From assembly GCF_000876015.1 (NCBI RefSeq), contig NZ_BBQM01000012.1, forward strand, positions 620,001-684,000: a stretch of 64,000 nt of DNA, in the 5' to 3' direction. A program made the position numbers and the translations under genes. Below, one piece after another: positions 54,697 to 64,000 of the stretch; within the stretch, counting starts at the first letter, position 1; each line of letters begins with the position of its first letter. This DNA comes from Cupriavidus basilensis. Lineage in GTDB: Bacteria > Pseudomonadota > Gammaproteobacteria > Burkholderiales > Burkholderiaceae. The notes below the pieces were generated by a model, which did no database searches, was not told the DNA's origin, and saw only the letters and a list, made by a program, of their open reading frames with translations.

Positions 54697-55041
54697 GACC
54701 GCACCTCTGGCTTGAAAATCCGCTACGGCTTTGCTTGAGCATAGGTCAAAGCCCTCGCGACCGTAAGGGCGCTCCGTAGGCACCCGCGCGCACCTGCGTG
54801 TGCCACCGCACGGCGGCAATGCGAGGGGGTTCCGCGCTTGCCGGCGCGCGAAGAGGAAACGAGGAAACGAGGACTGGCGCAGAGAGATGCGCGATGGCGG
54901 GTCCGCATGGACCGGCGTGGCGGACGATGCAAACCTGAAACAGAACGGCGCTGAAGGCGCGAAGCCGGCGCGTACCCGCGGACCAGGACCGTGCCGCCGG
55001 AAGCTCGCCTCGCCATCGGAGTCTCATCGCAAAACGAGCGC
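54697..55041. other. Intergenic region between tRNA-Leu terminator and barrel gene
   Basis: No gene supported. GAGGAAAC is tandemly repeated at 54853-54868. Open frames here have no ribosome sites and the wrong codon pattern. Confidence 0.5.
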
Positions 55042-55080
55042 CGCAAAAAGAAAAAGGCCGCTGCATCTGCAACGGCCTTT
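55042..55080 (-). terminator. Terminator of tRNA-Leu
   Basis: On the minus strand AAAGGCCG pairs with CGGCCTTT, and TTGCA/TGCAG extends the stem internally, followed by TTTTTCTTTTT. It begins 13 bases after the tRNA. Confidence 0.9.
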
Positions 55081-55092
55081 CTCATCGAGTCT

Positions 55093-55179
55093 TGGTGCCC
55101 AGAAGAGGACTCGAACCTCCACAGTGTTGCCACCGCTAGGACCTGAACCTAGTGCGTCTACCAATTTCGCCATCTGGGC
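55093..55179 (-). tRNA. tRNA-Leu (CAG)
   Basis: 87 bases with encoded CCA and a long variable arm as expected for Leu. Acceptor GCCCAGA/TCTGGGC; the anticodon loop TTCAGGT carries CAG. Confidence 0.97.
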
Positions 55180-55285
55180 TTCGTTTTGCTGCGTGAACTG
55201 CTGCAGCGCTGCGAAGAGAAACATTATGGCAAGTTCGGATTCGGCTGTCAACACCCCGGCACGCATTTTCTGGCGCCGGCGGCGC

Positions 55286-56557
55286 TCATGGCTGGAAGCA
55301 CACCTGCCCCGGCCGGCCCGGCAGATGCAGCGTGGCGGTGGCCGGACGCGTGCTGGCGACCACCTTGCCCGCGCGCAGCACCATCAGCCGCGTGGCGCGC
55401 AGCCGGATCGCCTCCACCGGATCGCGCGCCTGCAGCAGCACGAGGTCGGCGCGGCATCCCGGCGCGATGCCGTAGCCTTCCAGCCCGAGGATGCGGGCCG
55501 GGGTCTCGGTGACGGCGGCGAAGCACGCGCGCATGGCGTCCTGCCCGGTCATCTGCGCCACGTGCAGGCCCATGTGGGCAACCTCCAGCATGTCGCCCGA
55601 GCCGAGCCCGTACCAGGGGTCCATCACGCAGTCGTGGCCGAACGCCACCGGCACGCCCGCGGCCATCAGTTCGGGCACGCGCGTCATGCCGCGCCGCTTC
55701 GGATAGGTGTCGTGCCGGCCCTGCAGCGTGATGTTGATGAGCGGGTTGGCGACGGCGGCCACGCCGGACTGATGCATGAGCGGGATCAGCTTGGACACGT
55801 AGTAGTTGTCCATCGAGTGCATCGAGGTCAGGTGCGAGCCGGCCACCCTGCCCTCCAGGCCCAGCCGCACGGTCTGCGCGGCCAGCGTCTCGACATGGCG
55901 CGACAGCGGGTCGTCGGTCTCGTCGCAATGCATGTCCACGCGCAGCCCGCGCTCGCAGGCCAGCTCGCACAGGATGCGCACGGAGTCGGCGCCATCGCTC
56001 ATGGTGCGCTCGAAATGTGGAATGCCACCGACCACATCCACGCCCATGCCGAGCGCGCGCTTGAGGTTGTCGAGCGCGCCGGGCGCGCGCAGCAGCCCGT
56101 CCTGCGGGAACGCCACCAGTTGCAGGTCGAGGTAGGGTTTGACCTTCTCGCGCACGTGCAGCAGCGCCTCGGTGGCGAGCAGGCGCGGGTCGCATACGTC
56201 CACGTGCGAGCGGATCGCCAGCAGGCCCTTGGCCACGGCCCAGTCGCAATAGGCCAGCGCGCGCTCGACGATGGCGTCCTGCGTCAGCAGCGGCTTGAGC
56301 TCGCCCCACAGGGCGATGCCCTCGAGCAGCGTGCCGGACTGGTTGATGCGCGGCTGGCCGTAGGACAGCGTGGAGTCCATGTGGAAATGCGCGTCGACGA
56401 ACGGCGGCGTCACCAGCTGGCCGGCGGCGTCGACCTCGGTGGCGGCGTGCGCCTTGAGCGCCGGCTCCACCGCCTTGATGTGGTCGCCGGCGATGCCGAC
56501 GTCGATGCCGGTGCGGCCATCGGGAAGCGTGCAGTTGCGCAGGATCAGGTCGAGCAT
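55286..56557 (-). CDS. codA: Cytosine deaminase
   Basis: 423-residue amidohydrolase converting cytosine to uracil and ammonia. The metal ligands match E. coli CodA with a constant offset: His57 and His59 (DAHFHMD), His210 (MHCDETDD, with catalytic Glu213), His242 (SHLTSMHSMD) and Asp309 (GHDCVMDPW, with YGLGSGDML after it). It is the last gene of a minus-strand operon, 31 bases after the second permease. It would feed imported cytosine into the same uracil pool used by Upp and URC4. Confidence 0.94.
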   Translation of the reverse strand: MLDLILRNCTLPDGRTGIDVGIAGDHIKAVEPALKAHAATEVDAAGQLVTPPFVDAHFHMDSTLSYGQPRINQSGTLLEGIALWGELKPLLTQDAIVERALAYCDWAVAKGLLAIRSHVDVCDPRLLATEALLHVREKVKPYLDLQLVAFPQDGLLRAPGALDNLKRALGMGVDVVGGIPHFERTMSDGADSVRILCELACERGLRVDMHCDETDDPLSRHVETLAAQTVRLGLEGRVAGSHLTSMHSMDNYYVSKLIPLMHQSGVAAVANPLINITLQGRHDTYPKRRGMTRVPELMAAGVPVAFGHDCVMDPWYGLGSGDMLEVAHMGLHVAQMTGQDAMRACFAAVTETPARILGLEGYGIAPGCRADLVLLQARDPVEAIRLRATRLMVLRAGKVVASTRPATATLHLPGRPGQVCFQP

Positions 56558-56588
56558 GGCGGGTTCTTTTTCTGGGAGACGGGATGGA

Positions 56589-57551
56589 TCAGCGTTCGCC
56601 CTTGCGATAGGGCTTCATCAGCGCCTGCGGATAGGTGGCGCGCCGCGCCACCAGCACCAGCGCGAGGATCGACAGCACGTAGGGCAGCATCAGGTAGAGC
56701 TGGTATGGCAGCGCCGGCAGGCCCGGCAGGCTGGCGCCGCTTTGCTGCAGGCGCAGCTGCAGCGCGTCGAAGGCGGCGAACAGCAGCGCGCCGGCCAGCG
56801 CGCGGCCCGGGCGCCACGAGGCGAACACCACCAGCGCCACGCAGATCCAGCCGCGGCCGTTGATCATGTTGAAGAAGAAGGCGTTGAAGGCCGACAGCGT
56901 GAGAAAGGCGCCGCCCACCGCCATCAGCGCCGAGCCCGCCATCACCGCGCCGATGCGCATGGCGCCCACGCGGATACCCTGCCCCTCGGCCGCGGCCGGA
57001 TTCTCGCCGACCATGCGCACCGCGAGGCCGAGCGGCGTGCGGTACAGCAGCCAGGCCACCAGTGGCACCAGCGCCAGCGCGAGCAGGGTCAGCGCGGTCT
57101 CTTCCCCGAACACCGGGCCCAATACCGGGCCAAGCAGCGGCACCTCCGCCATCCAGCGCATCGGCGCGAACGGCACGATGGTGGGCGGCGTGGACACCGA
57201 GGCAAAGCCGAGCCGGTAGGCGTAGTAGGACAAGCTGGTGGCCAGCATGGTCACGCCCAGCCCGGCGACGTGCTGCGACAGCGCCAGGCTCACCGTCAGC
57301 CAGCCGTGCAGCAGGCCGAACGCCAGCCCCACGGCCGCGGCCGCCGCCACGCCGCCCCACAGCGGCAGGCCGTGATAGACCGCCAGCCAGCCGCCGAAGG
57401 CGCCGGCCACCATGATTCCCTCGATGCCGAGGTTGAGCACACCGGCGCGCTCGCACAGCAGCACGCCGAGCGTGCCGAACACCAGCGGCGTGGCCACGCG
57501 CAGCACCGCGATCCAGAACGGCGCCGAGGCCAGGATGTCGAGCAGTTCCAT
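56589..57551 (-). CDS. Nucleoside/nucleobase ABC transporter permease 2
   Basis: 320-residue inner-membrane permease of the BPD_transp_2 type with 8-10 helices (FGTLGVLLCERAGVLNLGIEGIMVAGA, VGENPAAAEGQGIRVGAMR). The LNLGIEG motif is usual in BMP-linked nucleoside importers (YufQ/NupQ). The start overlaps the preceding permease stop (ATGA), so translation is coupled. Confidence 0.93.
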   Translation of the reverse strand: MELLDILASAPFWIAVLRVATPLVFGTLGVLLCERAGVLNLGIEGIMVAGAFGGWLAVYHGLPLWGGVAAAAAVGLAFGLLHGWLTVSLALSQHVAGLGVTMLATSLSYYAYRLGFASVSTPPTIVPFAPMRWMAEVPLLGPVLGPVFGEETALTLLALALVPLVAWLLYRTPLGLAVRMVGENPAAAEGQGIRVGAMRIGAVMAGSALMAVGGAFLTLSAFNAFFFNMINGRGWICVALVVFASWRPGRALAGALLFAAFDALQLRLQQSGASLPGLPALPYQLYLMLPYVLSILALVLVARRATYPQALMKPYRKGER

Positions 57552-58631
57552 CAGGCCACCTTGCGCAGGGCGTCAAAGCAGATGCGGTAGCGCGCCAGCA
57601 TGGTCGCCACCAGCATGGACAGCAGCGCCACCGCCACGATCACGTCGGCGATGGTGTTGGGCACGCCCACCGCGCGGCTCATGCCGTCGGCGCCGACCAG
57701 CACGCCGGCCACGAACACCGAGGCCGCCACCACGCCCAGCGGATGCAGCCCGGCCAGCATGGCGATCACCACGCCCGCGTAGCCGTAGCCCGGCGAGATG
57801 TCCAGCGTCAGGTAGCTGGTGCGGCCCGCCACCTCCACCACGCCGGCCAGCCCCGCCAGCGCGCCCGACAGCAGCGCGGTCCACATCGTCACGCGCCGCA
57901 CCGGCACGCCGACGAAAGCCGCCGCGCGCGCGTTGGCGCCCACCGCGCGCATGTGCAGGCCGAACACCGTGAAGCGGTTGACCGCCCACAGGATCAGCGC
58001 CAGCGCGCACGCCAGCAGCAGGCCGCTGTGCACGCGCGAGCGCGCCATCAGCTTCGACAGTTCCAGCTCGGGCACCAGCGGCACCGACTGCGGCCAGCCC
58101 ATCGCGGTGGCGTCCTTCATCGGTCCGTCCAGCATCATCGAGACGAACAGCAGCACGATGAAATTGCCGAGCAAGGTGGTCACCACCTCGTCCACGCCGA
58201 GCCGCGTCTTGAGCCACGCGGCGCCCAGCAGCAGCAAGGCGCCGGCCAGCATGCCGGCCGCCACCATCAGCGCGAAATGCACGGCCACCGGCAGGTGCTC
58301 CGCCCACGGCGCCACCGCGCCGTCGACCTGCCCGCCCACGGCCACCGCCGCCAGCGCGCCGAGGTACAGCTGCCCCTCCGCGCCGATGTTGAACAGCCGC
58401 GCGCGGAACGCCACCGCCACCGACAGCCCGGTCAGGATCAGCGGCGTGGCGCGCGTCAGCGTCTCCGACCATGCGAAGCGCGAGCCGAAGCCGCCTTCGA
58501 GCAGCAGCGCATAGGCGCGCCCCACCGGCGCGCCGGCCCAGCGCACCAGCACCGCGCAGATCAGCAAGGTGGCCGCGATGGCCAGCACGGGCGCGGCCAG
58601 CATGGCCACGCGCGACACGCCGCTCCGGGGT

Positions 58632-58642
<11 letters not shown>
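57551..58642 (-). CDS. Nucleoside/nucleobase ABC transporter permease 1
   Basis: 363-residue permease, YufP/NupP-like, with about 9 helices; FNIGAEGQLYLGALAAVAVGG is the family signature and AVGANARAAAFVGVPVRR is the coupling loop to the ATPase. Its start overlaps the ATPase gene's end by 11 bases. It forms the channel with the following permease. Confidence 0.93.
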
Positions 58643-60206
<1,564 letters not shown>

Positions 60207-60245
60207 GAAAACGAAATGCGGAGCATCAGGAATACCAATGGTTCG

Positions 60246-60275
60246 CTCCCCTCTCCCACAAAGTGGGGAGGGGAG
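60246..60275. repeat. Intercistronic hairpin between BMP receptor and ATPase genes
   Basis: CTCCCCTCTCCCAC pairs with GTGGGGAGGGGAG over an AAA loop with one bulged base, the only sizeable gap in the operon. Similar stems protect the upstream mRNA. It would allow more receptor than ATPase to be made. No U-tract. Confidence 0.7.
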
Positions 60276-60306
60276 AAAGACGGGGCCGGCGCTACCAACG
60301 CCAGCC

Positions 60307-61314
60307 TCACTGCGTCGACTTCGGCTCCGTCTCCACCACCTTCACCACGAACTTGCCGTCGAGAATGGCCTTCTCCTTCGCCTTGACCTTGGCCATCACG
60401 TCGGCCGGCACCTTGCCTTCGAAGGTGCCCAGCGGCGCCAGCTCGGCGCCCTTGTACTTCATCAGCGAATACGAGCCGTAGTCCTCGTTCTTGAACTGGC
60501 CCGACTTGACCTTGGCCAGCGCCGCGGCCACCGTGGGCTCCATGTTCCACAGCGCCGAGGCCACCACCGTGGCCGGATACTGCGGCTGGGTGTTGATGAC
60601 GTTGCCGATGGCCAGCCGGCCCTTCTCCTTGGCCGCGTCGGAGACGCCGAAGCGCTCGGCGTAGAGCACGTCCGCGCCCTTGTCGATCATGGCGAAGGCG
60701 GCTTCCTTGGCCTTGGGCGGATCGAACCACGAGCCGATGAAGCTGACCGTGAACTTCACCTTGGGATTGACCTCGCGCGCGCCTTCCATGAAGGCGTGCA
60801 TCAGCCGGTTGACCTCGGGGATGGCATAGCCGCCGACCATGCCGATATGGTTGGTCTTGGTGATGCCGCCAGCGATCATGCCGGTCAGGTAGGAAGGCTC
60901 CTGGATGTAGTTGTCGAACACCGAGAAGTTGGGCGCCTGGGGCTTGCCGGACGAGCCCATCAGGAAGGCGGTCTTGGGATAGTCCCTGGCCACCTTGCGC
61001 GCGGCCGCCTCGACCGCGAAGGATTCGCCCAGGATCAGCGCCGAGCCCTGCTCGGCATACTGGCGCAGCACGCGCTCGTAGTCGGCGTTGGACACGCTTT
61101 CCGAGAACACGTAGTCGATCTCGCCGCGCGCCTTGGCCTCGTTGAGCGCCTTGTGGATGCGCGACACCCACTGCTGCTCGACCGGCACCGTGTACACGGC
61201 CGCGACCTTCACCCTGGCCTGCGCCCATGCCGGCTGCACGCCGGCCAGCGCGCTTGCGCCGGCGGCGGCGGCCGCCAGTTTCAACCAGGTCCTGCGCTTG
61301 CCCTCAAACCTCAT
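60307..61314 (-). CDS. BMP-family periplasmic nucleoside-binding lipoprotein-like receptor
   Basis: 335-residue receptor of the basic membrane protein (Bmp/PnrA) family, with a Tat-like leader (KRRTWLKLAAAAAGASALAGVQPAWA). The two-lobe binding fold shows ALILGESFAVEAAARKVA, FDNYIQEPSYLTGMIAGGITKTNHIGMVGG (in parts) and GADVLYAERFGVSD. It has no lipobox Cys, so it should be soluble. It delivers purine/pyrimidine nucleosides or bases to the ABC permeases. Its start overlaps the TetR stop by 11 bases. Confidence 0.92.
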   Translation of the reverse strand: MRFEGKRRTWLKLAAAAAGASALAGVQPAWAQARVKVAAVYTVPVEQQWVSRIHKALNEAKARGEIDYVFSESVSNADYERVLRQYAEQGSALILGESFAVEAAARKVARDYPKTAFLMGSSGKPQAPNFSVFDNYIQEPSYLTGMIAGGITKTNHIGMVGGYAIPEVNRLMHAFMEGAREVNPKVKFTVSFIGSWFDPPKAKEAAFAMIDKGADVLYAERFGVSDAAKEKGRLAIGNVINTQPQYPATVVASALWNMEPTVAAALAKVKSGQFKNEDYGSYSLMKYKGAELAPLGTFEGKVPADVMAKVKAKEKAILDGKFVVKVVETEPKSTQ

Positions 61315-62019
61315 GGTTTTCTCCCCTTGTTGACGATAACTCCACGGCCAGGCCGGCCGGTTCCAGCCCGCAACCGCGCAGCAGCAGCCGCACCAGGTGG
61401 TCGGTGGCCTGTTCGAAATCGCGCTGGCCCAGGTGGCTCACCCCGAGCACGGCGCATACCTGCGACTCAAAATCGGCATAGGTCTGGGTGGCGGCCCAGA
61501 TCGTGAAGAACAGGTGCCGCGGATCCACGCTGGCCATCTCGCCGCGCGCGATCCATTCCTTGATGACGCCGGCCTTGCGCAGCACCAGCGCGCGCAGCGC
61601 GCCGCTGAGCACGTCGCGGATCTCCGGCGCGCCGTGCAGCAGCTCGTTGGCGAACACGCGCGAGGCGTCCGGGTGGCTGGCCGACAGCCGCATCTTGGCG
61701 CGGATGTACTGCTCCAGCGCCACCTGCGGGCGCTGCCCGGCGTCGATGATGTCGGTCTCGGACAGCCACAGCGCCAGCGTGTGCGCCAACACCGCGCGGT
61801 ACAGCGCCTGCTTGGTGCGGAAGTAGTAATGCAGGTTGGACTTGGGCACGCCCGCGCGCGTGGCGATCTCCGCCATCGTGGCGCCGGCGAACCCGGCGCG
61901 CGCGAACACGTATTCGGCCGCGCGCAGGATCAGCGCCTCGTTCTCCTGGCGGATGCGCCCGCCAGCCGCCTCCCGCTGCGGCGGGAAGCATGGCGGCTGC
62001 GCCGTGGCCGGCGCGCCCA

Positions 62020-62020
<1 letters not shown>
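61304..62020 (-). CDS. RutR-like TetR regulator of pyrimidine use
   Basis: 238 residues. It follows E. coli RutR through both domains: ATMAEIATRAGVPKSNLHYYFRTKQALYRAVL, EQYIRAKMRLSASHPDASRVFANELLHGAP, and DPRHLFFTIWAATQTYADFESQV (quoted in short separate parts). RutR senses uracil and controls pyrimidine breakdown, so this protein probably senses uracil and governs its own operon. The ATG overlaps the upp stop (TGATG). A roughly 25-residue N-terminal extension is Pro/Gln rich. Confidence 0.88.
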
Positions 62021-62679
<659 letters not shown>

Positions 62680-62750
62680 GTTGCGCTCCTCGGGAGGCGA
62701 ATCGCGAAAAGGTCGTGCCGCGCGCGGCGGGAAAGCGCGCGGCGCGGCGG

Positions 62751-64000
62751 CTAGAACACCGTGCCGTCGCTGTCGATGGCGAAGGGTGGCGCGCCGCCCG
62801 GCCTGCGCTTGGCGGCAATGCGCCGTCCCGCCGCCCAGGTGCCGCCCTCCAGCACGCGCGCCAGCGGGAAGGCCTCGGCCGACAGCCCGAGCGCCTCGCG
62901 CACCGACGCCGCCACCAGGTCCAGCCCGGTGACGGTGAGCGCGCGCCACTCCACGATGACCGGCTCGTCCACCGTATGCGTGACGGTGGCGAAGGCGGGA
63001 TCGCGCGGCACCATCAGCTCGAAGTCGAACAGCAGGCCACCGTTGCGGTATTCGGGCAGGCCGGTGAGGACTTCCAGTCCCGTCACGGTCAGGCCGGCGT
63101 CCTCGAGCGGCTCCAGCAGCGAGTACGTCAGCCATTGCGTGAGCTTGTGGAACGGCACCAGGCCGTCGGCGCAGGCCGGGTGATGCCAGCAGTCGCCCAG
63201 CGAGACGCCCTCCAGCTTGACGCGGCCGGGCCACACCGGCCCCAGCGCCACCAGCAGCGTGGTCAGCACGAAGCCGGCTTCGATGCGGCCGTCGACGGCG
63301 TGCGCCTTGAGGTAGTCGTACAGGTTGCCCAGCCGCGCCGGCGTGCCGAACACGGCGGGCGTGGCCTGCGCCACCTCGCCCAGCCGGCGCAGCAGCCCGG
63401 CGCGGCCTTCCAGGCCGACCAGCGGGTTGTGCTGCGCCACCTGGAACGCGGTGGCGATGGAGGATGCATCGATGCGCATCAGCCGCTCGGCATCGGCGCG
63501 CAGCGGCTGGCCGAGCTGCGCGGAAAAACCGCCGCGCGCGAACAGGTCGAAGCTGGCCACGCCGAGCCCTTCCGAGCGCGTGAGCAGCAGGTCGCTGGCC
63601 GGGTCGCGGTAGCGCCAGTCGGGGCCGGCGCCGGCGTCGAGCAGCACGCTGGGGATCACCAGGTCGATGCCGATGCGGGCCCGTTCCTCGCGGTCCGCCT
63701 CGCCGGACAAGCCGCCGCGCTCGCACAGGATCTGCCAGCGGTCCAGCCGCTCGCCGCCCTGGCCGCTCTCGAAATGGCGCCAGCGGCTGTGATACGGCAC
63801 GTTCAGGTCCGGATAGCGCTGGCGGATGGTGGCCGCCACGTAGTCGGCCACCGCCGGGATGCGGTCCGGGTGCCAGGTAAACAGCTCGGACGCGCCCGCC
63901 GCCACGTGCCCGGTCACGGCCGCGCAACGCGTGCGCACGGCCTGGCCGGTCAGCAGCGCCGCGGCCGGATGCCCCGGCGGCACCGGGCTGGCCCAGCCGG
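62751..64000 (-). CDS. URC4/Urg3 (DUF1688) uracil-catabolism protein, 5' end beyond window
   Basis: At least 410 residues of a DUF1688 protein; a GTG at 63983 could start it, but the frame stays open to the window edge, so it is treated as partial. Characteristic parts are [23 protein letters not shown] segment, [26 protein letters not shown]-like [24 protein letters not shown] and [15 protein letters not shown]4 is essential for uracil breakdown in Lachancea kluyveri, but its chemistry is not settled. Its partner URC1 (a GTP-cyclohydrolase II homologue) would be expected just upstream, outside the window. Confidence 0.88.
   Translation of the reverse strand, partial: GWASPVPPGHPAAALLTGQAVRTRCAAVTGHVAAGASELFTWHPDRIPAVADYVAATIRQRYPDLNVPYHSRWRHFESGQGGERLDRWQILCERGGLSGEADREERARIGIDLVIPSVLLDAGAGPDWRYRDPASDLLLTRSEGLGVASFDLFARGGFSAQLGQPLRADAERLMRIDASSIATAFQVAQHNPLVGLEGRAGLLRRLGEVAQATPAVFGTPARLGNLYDYLKAHAVDGRIEAGFVLTTLLVALGPVWPGRVKLEGVSLGDCWHHPACADGLVPFHKLTQWLTYSLLEPLEDAGLTVTGLEVLTGLPEYRNGGLLFDFELMVPRDPAFATVTHTVDEPVIVEWRALTVTGLDLVAASVREALGLSAEAFPLARVLEGGTWAAGRRIAAKRRPGGAPPFAIDSDGTVF

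Noticed and set aside
48215..55179. tRNA genes as integration sites of a genomic island
   Set aside because: No integrase gene or direct repeat of a tRNA 3' end was seen near any of the three tRNAs.

Overview
The window is a very GC-rich chromosomal segment of a betaproteobacterium, most likely Burkholderiales of the Cupriavidus/Ralstonia type. Four kinds of evidence point there: strong third-position G/C in every gene, many LysR regulators, a TctC/Bug solute receptor, and the metR-metE and cysI-DUF934 arrangements. It is densely packed core and accessory metabolism. I see no insertion sequence, prophage, rRNA operon or CRISPR array.

Layout. 1-5.6 kb: the C-terminal part of a B12-dependent acyl-CoA mutase, a LysR/aldehyde dehydrogenase divergent pair, two unknown genes and a HiPIP. 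5.6-12.4 kb (minus strand): an OPT transporter; a 511-bp gap holding what looks like a complete Fur-controlled small-RNA gene; a DHA2 efflux pump; a translationally coupled YeeE/YeeE/CDF-efflux set; a 12-bp tandem repeat; and a universal stress protein. 12.6-24.5 kb: a PAS-PAS-GAF-GGDEF-EAL protein, an omega-aminotransferase with its GntR regulator, a DUF1275-DUF1232 fusion, a divergent class A PBP-like protein and a chemoreceptor. 24.5-30.1 kb: a sulfur-compound cluster (LysR, thiol dioxygenase, four-domain rhodanese, Bug receptor, cystathionine beta-lyase-like enzyme). 30.1-38.3 kb: a FitAB toxin-antitoxin pair with a palindromic operator, bluB, an Lrp/ACT-protein pair, LysR, MFS, and metR/metE with a MetR box. 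38.4-44.3 kb: a TonB receptor, a DUF1254 lipoprotein, an AT-richer gap, a beta-helix lipoprotein and a small membrane protein. 44.5-50 kb: a Baeyer-Villiger monooxygenase/hydrolase/TetR module, tRNA-fMet, two small unknown genes (one behind a consensus LexA box) and another TetR. 50-55.2 kb: cysI-DUF934, a CynR-like regulator, tRNA-Arg, an outer-membrane barrel gene and tRNA-Leu. 55.3-64 kb: one minus-strand pyrimidine-salvage/uracil-catabolism operon (URC4, upp, RutR-like TetR, BMP receptor, ABC ATPase, two permeases, codA).

How the parts work together. The last operon imports a nucleoside or nucleobase, deaminates cytosine to uracil, makes UMP, and carries URC4, the hallmark of the URC pathway first found in yeasts. 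The sulfur cluster links thiol oxidation, sulfane-sulfur transfer and C-S cleavage. bluB, which makes the lower ligand of B12, lies in the same window as a B12-dependent mutase, while MetE is the B12-independent methionine synthase. The best candidates for undescribed biology are the Fur-box/terminator small RNA at about 7.63-7.73 kb, the LexA-box orphan gene at 48.8 kb and the URC operon. All calls come from reading the sequence; no database search was run.
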